Assembly (NCBI RefSeq): GCF_900143515.1
Contig: NZ_FSQT01000002.1
Location: forward strand, 4,403,501 to 4,467,500
From: Micromonospora cremea
GTDB taxonomy: Bacteria > Actinomycetota > Actinomycetes > Mycobacteriales > Micromonosporaceae
Direction of reading: 5' to 3'
Length of the DNA: 64,000 nt
This document shows positions 1 to 9,010 of this stretch, one piece after another. The notes under the pieces are model-generated. The model did not search any database, had not been told where the DNA came from, and saw only the letters and a program-made list of their open reading frames with translations. Made by a program: the position numbers and the translations under genes. Position 1 is the first letter of the stretch. The number at the start of each line of letters is the position of its first letter.

Positions 1-915
1 CAGTGCGTCGGCCCGCTGCACGAGCGCCGCCACGAAGTCCTCGGCCACCTCCCGGTGCACGTAGATCCGCTCCACCGCGACGCAGATCTGCCCGGCGTTG
101 GCGAACGCGCCGAGTGCGGCCTGACCGGCCGCCCAGCTGGCGTCGACACCCGCGTCGACGACCAGGGGATCACTGCCGCCGTTCTCCAACAGCACCTTCG
201 CGCCGGTGCGGGCCGCGGCGGCGGCGATCGCGCGCCCGGTCGCGGTGGAGCCGACGTGCGCGACCACGTCCACCTCCTGTCCGGCCAGCGCGGCACCGAC
301 CTCCGGGCCACCGGTGAGCAGCGACAGCACGCCGGCCGGCAGCGCCTGGTCCAGGGCCCGGGCCAGCAACCAGCCCGTCGCCGGGGTCCGTTCGCTGGGC
401 TTGTAGAGCACCACGTTGCCGGTGACCAGGGCCGCGCCCAGCAACCCGCAGGAGACCGCCACCGGGTCGTTCCATGGCGTGATCGCGGCGACCACGCCAC
501 GCGGCTGCGGGGTTATGAAGTCCAGCGCGTCCGGTTCGCCGTGCAGCGTCCGCCCGCCGCGCAGCGGGGCCAGCTCGGCGTACTGTCGCAGGGTGCCAAT
601 GCCCGCCTCGACACCACCGCGGGCGTCCGCCAGCGGCTTGCCCATCTCCGCGGTGACCGCCGCGGCCAGTTCCTCAGCAACCGCCTCGACCGCGTCCGCG
701 GCCCGGTGCACCGCCGCCGCCCGCGTGGCCGGCGCGGTCGACGCCCACTCCGCCGCCGCTTCGCGTGCCGCCGCCACCGCCTTGCCGACCTCGTCGGCCG
801 TGGCCACCGGCACCGAACTGACCGGCGAACCGTCCGCCGGGTCATTGACGACCAGCTCGCCGCCTCCACCGCCCGCGCCCCACACCCCGCCCATCAACTG
901 CGCAACCGTGTACAT
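1..915 (-). CDS. Aldehyde dehydrogenase family protein (C-terminus cut by window edge)
   Basis: NAD(P)-dependent oxidation of an aldehyde to its acid; the substrate cannot be told from sequence. From ATG at 915 the frame is open to the window edge, giving 305 residues (N-terminus MYTVAQLMGG) out of the usual 450-500. The cofactor-domain motif TPWNDP is visible. The general base is Glu244 in LLENGG and the nucleophile is Cys278 in NAGQICVAVE. The ENGG version of the usual ELGG motif is seen in a subset of the family. The gene is divergent from the FAD oxidoreductase at 988 across about 70 bp. The family is certain; the true C-terminus lies outside the window. Confidence 0.93.
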   Translation of the reverse strand, partial: MYTVAQLMGGVWGAGGGGGELVVNDPADGSPVSSVPVATADEVGKAVAAAREAAAEWASTAPATRAAAVHRAADAVEAVAEELAAAVTAEMGKPLADARGGVEAGIGTLRQYAELAPLRGGRTLHGEPDALDFITPQPRGVVAAITPWNDPVAVSCGLLGAALVTGNVVLYKPSERTPATGWLLARALDQALPAGVLSLLTGGPEVGAALAGQEVDVVAHVGSTATGRAIAAAAARTGAKVLLENGGSDPLVVDAGVDASWAAGQAALGAFANAGQICVAVERIYVHREVAEDFVAALVQRADAL

Positions 916-987
916 GCGACGCTGGATGCCCCGGCCCCGGCGAGGCAAACGCGTTTCGCCCGGTTGTGCGCCGGGTAGGCGGATCGG

Positions 988-2595
988 ATGACTACCACCG
1001 GCGCGGAGAGCGCGGACGCCGTCGTCGTCGGCGCCGGCCACAACGGCCTGGTAGCGGCCAACCTGCTGGCGGACGCCGGTTGGGACGTGGTGGTGCTGGA
1101 GGCGACCGCCGTGCCCGGCGGCGCGGTCCGCTCCGCCGAGGTGACCGCGCCCGGCTACCTCAGCGACCTCTACAGCTCCTTCTACCCCCTCGGGTACGCC
1201 TCGCCCGTGCTGGCGGGCCTCGACCTGGACCGGTACGGGCTGTCCTGGCGGCACTCGCCGGACGTGCTGGCGCACCTGCTGCCGGACGGCCGCGCCGCGG
1301 TGATCAACCGGGACCCGGACGTCACCGCCGCCTCGCTGGAGCGGTTCGCCCCCGGTGACGGCAAGCGCTGGCTGAACGCGTACACCGACTGGCTCGAGGT
1401 GGCCGAGCCGATGCTGACGACGATCACCACGCCGTTCCCACCGCTGCGGGGCGGGCTGGCTCTGCTGCGGCGGATGCGGGTCGCCGGAGCGCTGCGACTG
1501 GCCCGGCGGCTGGTGGTGCCGGTCCGCAAGCTCGGCGACGAACTCTTCGCCGGGGACGGCGGGCAGGCGCTGCTGGCCGGCTGCGCCCTGCACACCGACC
1601 TGTCCCCGGAGGAGGCCGGCTCCGGGGTGTACGGCTGGCTGCTGGCCATGCTCGGTCAGCAGGTCGGCTGGCCGGTGCCCGACGGCGGCGCGCAGCAGAT
1701 CACCAACGCGCTGGTGGCCCGGCTCCAGGAGCGCGGCGGCCGGATCGTCTACGGCGCCCGGGTCGACCGGGTGCTCACCGCCCGGGGCCGGGCGATGGGG
1801 GTGCGCACGGACGGCGGCACGCTCTGGCGGGCCCGGCGGGCGGTGCTCGCCGACGTGCCGGCGCCGGCGCTCTACCTCGACCTGGTCGGCGCGGCGGCGC
1901 TGCCGACGCGGCTGGTGGAGGACCTGGCGCACTTCCGGTGGGACGGCTCGACGCTGAAGGTCGACTGGGCGCTCTCCGCGCCGCTGCCGTGGACGAACCG
2001 GGAGGTGACCGGCGCCGGCACCGTGCACCTCGGCGCGGACCTGGACGGGCTCACCCGCTACTCCGGTGAGCTGGCCCGCGGCGAGCTGCCGCGCGACCCG
2101 TTCCTGCTGCTCGGGCAGATGTCGGTGGCCGACCCGAGCCACTCCCCGCCGGGCACCGAGTCGCTCTGGTCGTACACGCACCTGCCGTTCCGCCGGCACT
2201 GGCGGGCCGAGGACGTCGCCGGGCACGTCCAGCGGATGGAGGACGTGCTGGAGGCGGCCGCACCGGGTTTCCGGCAGCTCATCGTCGGCCGGCACGTGGC
2301 CGGTCCGGCCGACCTGGAGAAGGGCAATCCGAGCCTGGTCGGCGGCACGCTCGGCGGTGGCACCGCGGCCGCGTACCAGCAGCTGTTCCTGCGCCCGATC
2401 CCCGGCCTGGGCCGGGCGGACACCCCGGTGGACCGGCTCTTCCTGGCCAGCGCGTCGGCGCATCCCGGCGGCGGGGTGCACGGCGCACCCGGCGCGAACG
2501 CGGCCCGCGCGGCGCTCGCGCGCGACCGCGCGCTCACCGGTCGCGCGTACGCCGCCGCCATCGCCACCGCACACCGCGCCGTCTACCCCGACTGA
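988..2595 (+). CDS. Phytoene-desaturase-like FAD-dependent oxidoreductase
   Basis: A 535-residue flavoprotein of the CrtI/phytoene-dehydrogenase-related NAD(P)/FAD oxidoreductase superfamily. The N-terminal dinucleotide-binding motif is GAGHNGLVAANLLADAG (about residues 12-28), followed by the acidic end of beta-2 in VVVLEA. The C-terminal FAD motif is the HPGGGVHGAPG segment, normal for this family. The substrate is unknown: no phytoene synthase or other carotenoid gene is adjacent, so a carotenoid role is not supported by context. The ATG at 988 immediately precedes the conserved Rossmann strand. The family is clear and the reaction is not. Confidence 0.9.
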   Translation: MTTTGAESADAVVVGAGHNGLVAANLLADAGWDVVVLEATAVPGGAVRSAEVTAPGYLSDLYSSFYPLGYASPVLAGLDLDRYGLSWRHSPDVLAHLLPDGRAAVINRDPDVTAASLERFAPGDGKRWLNAYTDWLEVAEPMLTTITTPFPPLRGGLALLRRMRVAGALRLARRLVVPVRKLGDELFAGDGGQALLAGCALHTDLSPEEAGSGVYGWLLAMLGQQVGWPVPDGGAQQITNALVARLQERGGRIVYGARVDRVLTARGRAMGVRTDGGTLWRARRAVLADVPAPALYLDLVGAAALPTRLVEDLAHFRWDGSTLKVDWALSAPLPWTNREVTGAGTVHLGADLDGLTRYSGELARGELPRDPFLLLGQMSVADPSHSPPGTESLWSYTHLPFRRHWRAEDVAGHVQRMEDVLEAAAPGFRQLIVGRHVAGPADLEKGNPSLVGGTLGGGTAAAYQQLFLRPIPGLGRADTPVDRLFLASASAHPGGGVHGAPGANAARAALARDRALTGRAYAAAIATAHRAVYPD

Positions 2596-2616
2596 TCCGC
2601 CGCGCCCCGGCCGGCC

Positions 2617-2631
2617 CGCCCCAACGGGGCG
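2617..2631. terminator. Weak GC hairpin between convergent genes
   Basis: CGCCCC-aac-GGGGCG forms a 6-bp perfect stem in the 50-bp gap between the stops of the FAD oxidoreductase and the convergent GT2. There is no U tract, so a role in termination in either direction is only suggested. Confidence 0.3.
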
Positions 2632-2645
2632 TGCCGAGGGACGGG

Positions 2646-3413
2646 TCAGCTGGTGATGTTGCGGTGCTTGCTGCGCAGGCGGAACGGCATCAGCGCACTC
2701 TCGATCTTGGTGGCGGTGGTCATCTTGGACTCCCCGTCGCGCCGCTCCTCGAAGCGGATCGGCACCTCCAGGATCGTGTGCCCCAGCTTGGTGGCCAGGT
2801 AGTGCATCTCCACCTGGAAGCTGTAGCCGTTGGACTGCACCCGGTCCAGGCCGATGTCCCGCAGCGCGTCCGCCCGCCAGATCTTGAAGCCGGCGGTCAG
2901 GTCCCGGATCCGCACCCGCAGCAGCGTGTGCACGTAGAGGTTCGCCCAACCGCTCAGCGCCCGGCGGTACAGCGGCCAGTTCTCGTCCAGCTCGCCACCG
3001 GGCACGTACCGGGAACCGATCACCACGCCGGCCTGGGTGGAGAGCAGCGCGCCCAGCATCCCCGGCAGCGCCGCCGGCGGGTGGGACAGGTCGGCGTCCA
3101 TCTGCGCCACGTACTCGGCGCCGCTGTCGAGCGCCCGGCTCATCCCGTCCACGTAGGCCCGGCCCAGGCCCTCCTTGCCGGCCCGGTGCACCACCTCGAT
3201 CCGGTCCGGGTGCTCGATGGCCAACTTGTCGGCCACCTCGCCCGTGCCGTCGGGGGAGTTGTCGTCGGCAACGAGGATGCGCAGCCCCGGCAGCGGCAGT
3301 GCGAGCAGCCGCTCGACCAGCGCCGGGAGGTTGCCCGCCTCGTTGTAGGTGGGCACCACGACGGTCAGGCGCGCGTCCCGCCACGGCGACGGCAGCTGCA
3401 CGGGCTCGATCAT
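2646..3413 (-). CDS. Polyprenol-phosphate mannosyltransferase-like GT2
   Basis: Family 2 glycosyltransferase of the dolichol/polyprenol-phosphate-mannose synthase type, expected to move mannose from GDP-mannose to a polyprenyl phosphate on the inner membrane face. About 255 residues. The N-terminal strand is LTVVVPTYNEAGNL, the nucleotide site VADDNSPDGTGE, and the metal-binding motif QMDADLSHPP. The C-terminus is soluble, with no GtrA-like membrane domain. ATG at 3413 has GAGG 8-9 nt upstream; ATG at 3422 is possible but sits directly against the GAGG. In actinomycetes such enzymes supply mannan and protein O-mannosylation, which fits a genome carrying PIM genes at 43.5-46.4 kb. Confidence 0.88.
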   Translation of the reverse strand: MIEPVQLPSPWRDARLTVVVPTYNEAGNLPALVERLLALPLPGLRILVADDNSPDGTGEVADKLAIEHPDRIEVVHRAGKEGLGRAYVDGMSRALDSGAEYVAQMDADLSHPPAALPGMLGALLSTQAGVVIGSRYVPGGELDENWPLYRRALSGWANLYVHTLLRVRIRDLTAGFKIWRADALRDIGLDRVQSNGYSFQVEMHYLATKLGHTILEVPIRFEERRDGESKMTTATKIESALMPFRLRSKHRNITS

Positions 3414-3558
3414 GTCGGACATCCTCGGTTTGCGGACAGGGCTACCTGAGAGGGTAGCCAGTTGCCACATCCGGGTTGAAAAGACTCCCCTTCCGGGCGT
3501 TGCGGACGGTGCCCCTCCGCCGCGTGCGAGCCCTGCCCCGCTGGTGCGGAGGCGCAGG

Positions 3559-4560
3559 TCAGCGCGGGCGCCGAGCGGCGGCGGCGAGGGCCAGCGCCAC
3601 GCCGGCGAGCGCGACACCGGACAGCGCCGGCTTGTGGGTGCCGACCCAGAGCGCCGCCGAGCGACTGCGCGCCCGGTCGGTGAAGACGCCCGCCGCGCCC
3701 CGGTCCCGGTCCGCGTCGCAGGGGTGGTCGAGATTGTCCCGCCAGGTGGCCCGGTCGATCTCCGCGCCGGTCTGCTGGCTGTCGTACCCGTCCCGGGCCA
3801 GCTTGCGGTCCAGCAGGCCGGGGATCAGGATGTCGCCCAGTCGGGCACGCCAGGTCGGGCCGCCCACGTTCAGCTCCCGGGTGCCATGGTCGGCGGCCCA
3901 GACGATGGCCCGCGCGGCCACCTCCGGCGCGAAGATCGGCGGCACCGGCTGCGGATGGCGGGGCAGCCGGGTGCGCACCCAGGAGAACTGCGGCGTGTTC
4001 ACCGCGGGCAGCTGCACCATCGACAGCTTCACCCCCGGGCAGTCGTGCAGCAGCTCGGCCCGCAGCGAGTCGTTGAAACCCTGGATGGCGTGCTTGCTCG
4101 CGCAGTACGCCGACTGCAGCGGAATCCCCCGGTAGGCCAGCGCCGAGCCCACCTGCACGATCGCGCCGCGGCCGTGCGCGCGCATGTGCCGCAGCGCCGC
4201 CAGGGTGCCGTGCACCGTGCCCAGGTAGGTGACCTCGGTGACCCGGCGGAACTCGCGTGCCGGGATCTCCCACGCCGGCGCGAACACCGACACCATCGCG
4301 TTGTTGATCCACACGTCGATGCGGCCCCACCGGTGCACCACGTCGTCGCCGGCCTGCTGCACCGCACCCGCGTCGGCGACGTCGACCCGGTACACGCGTA
4401 CGTCGGTGGCGCCACACCGCCGGCACTCCCGCTCGGCGGCGGCCAGGCCCGCCTCGCCCCGGGCCAACAGCGCCAGCCGGGCGCCCCGGGCCGCGTACGC
4501 GTGTGCGACCGCCCGGCCGACGCCGGCGCTCGCGCCGGTCACCACCACGGTCTGCGTCAC
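3559..4560 (-). CDS. Short-chain dehydrogenase/reductase with C-terminal extension
   Basis: A 333-residue NAD(P)-dependent SDR. The glycine motif TGASAGVG lies at residues 8-15, and WINNAMV replaces the usual NNAG around residue 87. Ser139, Tyr152 and Lys156 (YCASK) form the catalytic set. After the roughly 250-residue core comes a basic linker and an Ala-rich hydrophobic tail ending in RRPR, which may be a membrane anchor. The start overlaps the stop of the SRPBCC gene by ATGA (4557-4560), so the two are probably translationally coupled. NNAM is common in a long-chain SDR subgroup and does not imply inactivity. The substrate is unknown. Confidence 0.9.
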   Translation of the reverse strand: MTQTVVVTGASAGVGRAVAHAYAARGARLALLARGEAGLAAAERECRRCGATDVRVYRVDVADAGAVQQAGDDVVHRWGRIDVWINNAMVSVFAPAWEIPAREFRRVTEVTYLGTVHGTLAALRHMRAHGRGAIVQVGSALAYRGIPLQSAYCASKHAIQGFNDSLRAELLHDCPGVKLSMVQLPAVNTPQFSWVRTRLPRHPQPVPPIFAPEVAARAIVWAADHGTRELNVGGPTWRARLGDILIPGLLDRKLARDGYDSQQTGAEIDRATWRDNLDHPCDADRDRGAAGVFTDRARSRSAALWVGTHKPALSGVALAGVALALAAAARRPR

Positions 4561-5003
4561 GGCGCACCCTTCTGCCGGGTGGCGATGTCGGCGAGCCGGT
4601 TCAGCGTCTCCCGGTTACGCAGGTGCAGCACGAGATCATTTATCTTGGTGCGGACCCAGCGCAGCGGACCGGCGGCGAAGTCCTCCCCGATGCGGACCCG
4701 GGTGGCGCCCTCGCCGACCGGTTCCAGGGTGAAGGCCACGATCGCCTCGCCGGCCGGCCAGAGACCGGCCCGGAGCACCAGCCGGTGCGGTGGCTCGCAG
4801 ACCAGCACGGTCGAGGCGTCCTGCAACGAGAACGGCCACGGCCCGGCCCGGTGGTGCAGCTGACTGCCCACCCGGGGCCAGGCCTCGTCCACGTCCCGGA
4901 CGTGCGCGGTGCCGACCACCCAGTCGCTGTACGTCCACCCGTCGGCCAGCACGTCGAACACCTGCTGCGGGGAAGCGTCGATCACTTTCTCCACAATCGC
5001 CAC
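4557..5003 (-). CDS. SRPBCC-fold (polyketide cyclase/START-like) protein
   Basis: About 148 residues with the typical N-terminus AIVEKVIDASPQQVFDVLADGWTY and a helix-grip C-terminal helix that carries ARG-rich turns. Proteins of this type bind hydrophobic ligands or act as small cyclases or dehydratases. I chose GTG at 5003 because GGGAG lies 4 nt upstream and the conserved strand begins at once; an in-frame GTG at 5027 would add eight unconserved residues. It is first in a two-gene operon with the SDR (ATGA overlap) and divergent from the heptose operon. Confidence 0.82.
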   Translation of the reverse strand: MAIVEKVIDASPQQVFDVLADGWTYSDWVVGTAHVRDVDEAWPRVGSQLHHRAGPWPFSLQDASTVLVCEPPHRLVLRAGLWPAGEAIVAFTLEPVGEGATRVRIGEDFAAGPLRWVRTKINDLVLHLRNRETLNRLADIATRQKGAP

Positions 5004-5202
5004 TGGACTCCCATACCCCGACGGCACGGCGGCTAACGGGCCAGCGGGTTAGCTTCTCCGGGGCGGCGGGTAAGGCCGACGCGGGGCGCCGCCGGCGGCG
5101 CTGGCCCACCGCGCCGACGCCACGTTTACTCCTCGGGGCGCAGGGAACCCGCCGCCTGTGCGACAGGACCAGGAGGATCCGGATCAGCGCAGGTCAGCCC
5201 GG

Positions 5203-6837
5203 GTGTACGCCGGTGCTGGCCGGGCCGGTTCGGGGCCTGTCAAGGGCACCCGCCCCGTCCTGTACGACGCGGTGCTGCTGGACCGGGACGGCACCCTGAT
5301 CGAGGACGTGCCGTACAACGGTGACCCGGAGAAGGTGCGGCCGGTGCCGGGGGCGCGAGCCGCGCTGGACCGGCTGCGGGCCGCCGGGCTGCGGCTGGCG
5401 GTGGTGACGAACCAGTCCGGCCTGGCCCGGGGGTACTTCAGCGAGGAGCAGATGCGGGCGGTGCACGCCCGGATCGAGGAGCTGCTAGGGCGCTTCGACG
5501 CGTGGCTGGTCTGCCCGCACGACGACACGGACGGGTGTGACTGCCGAAAGCCCGCCCCCGGCCTGGTGCACGCCGCCGCACGGGAGCTCGGCACGAGCGC
5601 GTCGCGCTGCGTGCTGGTGGGCGACATCGGCCGGGACGTGGCCGCCGCGATGGCGGCGGGGGCGGCGGGGGTGCTGGTGCCCACCCCGATGACCCGACCG
5701 GAGGAGATCGCCGCCGCCGGGTGGCTGGCCAGCGATCTACCGGCGACGGTGGACGAGATCCTGCGCCGCCAGCAGGCGGTGCACGCCGTGCCGGGTCCGA
5801 CCGGCGAGCGGGTGGGAACAACGCTGGTGGTGCGGTCGGACTCGGCCGGGGACATGCTGGTCACCGGGCCGGCGGTCCGCGCCGTCGCGGCCGGCGCGCA
5901 GCGGGTGGTGCTGCTCTGCGGGCCACGCGGACGCGCCGCCGCCGACCTGCTGCCCGGCGTCGACGAGATCATCGAGCATCCGCTGCCGTGGATCGACCCC
6001 ACTCCGGCGCCGGTCGACCCGGACGCCATGCGGACCCTGACCGCGCGCCTCGCCGCGGTCGGCGCGGACGAGGCGGTGGTGTTCACCTCGTTCCACCAGT
6101 CCGCCCTGCCGCTGGCGCTGCTGCTGCGGATGGCGGGGATCCGCCGGATCGCCGCGATCAGCGACGACTACCCGGGTGCCCTGCTCGACGTCCGCCACCG
6201 GGTACCCGTCGGCGTCCCCGAGCCGGAACGTGCCCTCTCCCTCGCCGCCGCCGCCGGCCACCGGCTGCCCGTCGGCGACGAACCCGTGCTCCGGCTGCGG
6301 CAGGACGCCCTGCCGCCCCGCCCGGCCGACATCGGTGACCCCGGCTACGTGGTGCTGCATCCCGGCTCGGACGCGTCGAGCCGGGCCTGCCCGCCCGAAC
6401 TGGCGGCCCGGATCGCCGAGGCGCTGACCGCCGCCGGGCACCGGGTGCTGGTCACCGGCGGCCCCGACGAGCGTGACGTCACGGCCCGGGTCGCGGCGGC
6501 CGGCGGCACCGACCTGGGTGGCCGGACGGACCTGCCCGGGTTGGCCGCGATCGTCGCCGACGCCGGCGCGGTGGTGGTCGGCAACACCGGGCCGGCGCAC
6601 CTGGCCGCCGCGGCCGGGGTGCCGGTGGTGAGTCTCTTCGCGCCGACCGTCCCTTTCGGGCAGTGGGCGCCCTACCGGGTGCCCACCGTCCGGCTCGGCG
6701 ACGCCGGCGCGCCCTGCCGGGACACCCGGGCGGCCAGTTGCCCGGTGCCCGGTCATCCCTGCCTGAGCGGCATCGACCCGGCCGAGGTGGTCGAGGCGGT
6801 GCGGGTGCTGGCCGGCAGCGGTGGTGACGGCCGATGA
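5203..6837 (+). CDS. Fused heptose-bisphosphate phosphatase (GmhB) and GT9 heptosyltransferase
   Basis: A two-domain protein. The N-terminal domain is a HAD phosphatase of the D,D-heptose 1,7-bisphosphatase (GmhB) class: nucleophile motif LLDRDGTLIED, VTNQSG, the zinc-loop remnant CPHDDTDGCDCRKP and the acidic VGDIGRDV. The C-terminal half is a GT9 ADP-heptose transferase: LVVRSDSAGDMLVTGP, LHPGSDASSRACP, VTGGPDERDV and the nucleotide-sugar site VVVGNTGPAHLAAAAG. GmhB would remove the C7 phosphate before adenylylation and the GT9 half would use the finished ADP-heptose. The start is uncertain: GTG at 5203 has CAGG 9 nt upstream, and an in-frame GTG at 5158 would make 559 residues. It is the first gene of the heptose operon and overlaps the next by ATGA. 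Confidence 0.9.
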   Translation: MYAGAGRAGSGPVKGTRPVLYDAVLLDRDGTLIEDVPYNGDPEKVRPVPGARAALDRLRAAGLRLAVVTNQSGLARGYFSEEQMRAVHARIEELLGRFDAWLVCPHDDTDGCDCRKPAPGLVHAAARELGTSASRCVLVGDIGRDVAAAMAAGAAGVLVPTPMTRPEEIAAAGWLASDLPATVDEILRRQQAVHAVPGPTGERVGTTLVVRSDSAGDMLVTGPAVRAVAAGAQRVVLLCGPRGRAAADLLPGVDEIIEHPLPWIDPTPAPVDPDAMRTLTARLAAVGADEAVVFTSFHQSALPLALLLRMAGIRRIAAISDDYPGALLDVRHRVPVGVPEPERALSLAAAAGHRLPVGDEPVLRLRQDALPPRPADIGDPGYVVLHPGSDASSRACPPELAARIAEALTAAGHRVLVTGGPDERDVTARVAAAGGTDLGGRTDLPGLAAIVADAGAVVVGNTGPAHLAAAAGVPVVSLFAPTVPFGQWAPYRVPTVRLGDAGAPCRDTRAASCPVPGHPCLSGIDPAEVVEAVRVLAGSGGDGR

Positions 6838-7808
6838 ACGTCCTGCTCTGGCACGTGCACGGCTCCTGGACCACGTCGTTCGTGCACGGCAGCCACCGCT
6901 ACCTGATCCCCACCACACCCGACCGCGGCCCCTACGGCCTCGGCCGTGCCCGCACCTACCCCTGGCCCGACAGCGCCGTCGAGGTCGCGCCCGCCGACCT
7001 GCCCGGCACCGACGTCGACCTGGTGATCCTGCAACGCCCCGAGGAGGTCGACCTCGCCGAGGAGTGGCTGGGCCGCCGCCCCGGCCGGGACGTGCCGGCC
7101 ATCTACGTTGAACACAACACGCCCAAGGGCGACGTGCCCAACACCCGGCACCCGATGGCCGGACGCGACGACCTGCTCATCGCCCACGTCACCGGGTTCA
7201 ACCAGATCTTCTGGGACACCGGCGCCACCCGCACCACGGTGGTCGACCACGGGATCGTCGCCCCCGCCGTGTCGTACACCGGTGAGCTGGACCGGCTCGC
7301 CGTGGTGATCAACGAGCCGGTCCGGCGGGGCCGGGTCACCGGCACGGACCTGCTGCCCCGATTCGCCGAGATCGCACCGCTGGACGTGTTCGGCATGGGC
7401 GTCGCCGGTCTGGCCGACCACCTCGGCCTGCCCGCCGACCGGCTCACCAGCCACGACGACGTGCCCCAGGACCGGATGCACGCCGAACTGGCCCGGCGGC
7501 GCGCGTACCTGCACCTGTGCCGGTGGACCTCGCTCGGGCTCAGCCTCATCGAGGCGATGGCGATCGGCATGCCGGTCGTCGCGCTCGCCACCACCGAGGC
7601 GGTGACGGCGTTGCCCCCGGCGGCGGGGGCTCTCGCCACCCGGATGGACACCCTGCTCGACGCCGCCCGTCATTTCATCGCCGAGCCGGCGGCCGCGCGT
7701 CAGGCCGGCGCGGCGGCACGGACGGCCGCGCGTGACAGGTACGGCCTCGACCGTTTCCTCGCTGACTGGGACCGGCTGCTGGAGGAGGAAATATGCGGAT
7801 CGCGATGA
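6834..7808 (+). CDS. Glycosyltransferase (GT-B fold, GT4-like)
   Basis: A 324-residue glycosyltransferase. The N-terminal half is divergent (MNVLLWHVHGSWTTSFVHG). The C-terminal half carries the retaining-GT signature, with LCRWTSLGLSLIEAMAIGMPVVALATTEA in place of the EX7E region. VEHNTPKGDVPNTRHP marks the acceptor-side loop typical of actinobacterial homologues. Donor and acceptor are unknown. It lies inside the ADP-heptose operon, overlaps gmhB-GT9 by ATGA and the next GT by 16 nt, so it probably builds the same glycan. Confidence 0.85.
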   Translation: MNVLLWHVHGSWTTSFVHGSHRYLIPTTPDRGPYGLGRARTYPWPDSAVEVAPADLPGTDVDLVILQRPEEVDLAEEWLGRRPGRDVPAIYVEHNTPKGDVPNTRHPMAGRDDLLIAHVTGFNQIFWDTGATRTTVVDHGIVAPAVSYTGELDRLAVVINEPVRRGRVTGTDLLPRFAEIAPLDVFGMGVAGLADHLGLPADRLTSHDDVPQDRMHAELARRRAYLHLCRWTSLGLSLIEAMAIGMPVVALATTEAVTALPPAAGALATRMDTLLDAARHFIAEPAAARQAGAAARTAARDRYGLDRFLADWDRLLEEEICGSR

Positions 7809-9010
7809 TCTCGGAGCACGCCAGCCCGCTCGCCATCCTCGGAGGGGAGGACGCCGGCGGCCAGAACACGCACGTTGCGGAGCTGTCCGCCGCGCTCGCC
7901 GACGCCGGGCACGAGGTGCGGGTCTACACCCGCCGGGACGCTCTCGACCTGCCGGTGACCGTCCGCAGCCCGGACGGGTACGACGTGGTGCACGTGCCGG
8001 CCGGTCCGGCCGAGCCGGTGGCCAAGGACGCGCTGCTGCCACACATGCGGGAGTTCGGCCGGTGGCTGGTGGAGCGGTGGCGGGGCGGGGACTGGATGCC
8101 CGAGGTGATCCACGCGCACTTCTGGATGAGTGGCCTGGCCGCGTTGAACGCCGGCCGGCAGACCGGCGTTCCGGTGGTGCAGACGTACCACGCGCTGGGC
8201 ACCGTGAAGCGCCGCTACCAGGGCGTGCAGGACACCAGCCCGGCCCGGCGGATCTCCTACGAGCGGGAGTTGGGCCGCTCGGTGGACCGGGTCATCGCGC
8301 AGTGCCGCGACGAGGTCGGTGAGCTGGTCCGGATGGGGGTGCCCCGGTCCCGGATGACCGTCGTGCCCTCCGGGGTCAACCTCGCCTCGTTCGCCCCGCT
8401 CGGGCCGACCGCGGACCGCGAGCCGGGCCGGCCCCGGATCCTGACCGTGGGCCGGTTGGTCGAGCGCAAGGGCTTCCAGACGGTGGTCCGCGCGATGGCG
8501 CTGGTGCCGGACGCCGAGTGCGTGGTGGTGGGCGGGCCGCCCGAGGGGCTGCTGGAGACCGACCCGTACGCCCGGCGGCTGCGGGCGCTGGCCGAGTCTT
8601 GTGGGGTGGCCGACCGGGTACGCCTGGTCGGCGCGGTGCCCCGGGAGGAGATGGGCCGCTGGTACCGCTCGGCGGACCTGCTGGTCGCCGCCCCCTGGTA
8701 CGAGCCGTTCGGGTTGACTCCGCTGGAGGCGATGGCCTGCGGGGTGCCGGTGGTCGGCACCGCCGTGGGCGGCATCCGGGACACCGTGGTCGACGGGACG
8801 ACGGGTGATCTCGTGCCGGCCCGCGACCCGCGTGCCCTGGCCACGGCGATCCAGCGGCTGCTCGACGATCGCATCCGGCGCTTCCGGTACGCCACCGCCG
8901 CGCATGAGCGGGCCCGGTCGCGGTACTCGTGGGCGGCCACGGCCGAGCGGCTGGCGGAGCTCTACGGCGAGGTGACCGCCGTGCGCCGGCCGACCCGGGT
9001 GGTGGCCTGA
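7793..9010 (+). CDS. Glycosyltransferase family 4
   Basis: A 405-residue GT-B enzyme close to the sucrose-synthase/MshA-like GT4 branch. The donor-side glycine loop is SPLAILGGEDAGGQNTHVAEL, then VVQTYHALGTVKRR, ILTVGRLVERKGF and the EX7E motif EPFGLTPLEAMACGVPVV. It has a strong ribosome site GGAGGAGG just before ATG at 7793, inside the previous gene. It stops at 9010 in a TGATG overlap with gmhA. The donor could be ADP-heptose or another nucleotide sugar; this cannot be settled from sequence. An MshA role is unlikely in this context. Confidence 0.9.
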   Translation: MRIAMISEHASPLAILGGEDAGGQNTHVAELSAALADAGHEVRVYTRRDALDLPVTVRSPDGYDVVHVPAGPAEPVAKDALLPHMREFGRWLVERWRGGDWMPEVIHAHFWMSGLAALNAGRQTGVPVVQTYHALGTVKRRYQGVQDTSPARRISYERELGRSVDRVIAQCRDEVGELVRMGVPRSRMTVVPSGVNLASFAPLGPTADREPGRPRILTVGRLVERKGFQTVVRAMALVPDAECVVVGGPPEGLLETDPYARRLRALAESCGVADRVRLVGAVPREEMGRWYRSADLLVAAPWYEPFGLTPLEAMACGVPVVGTAVGGIRDTVVDGTTGDLVPARDPRALATAIQRLLDDRIRRFRYATAAHERARSRYSWAATAERLAELYGEVTAVRRPTRVVA

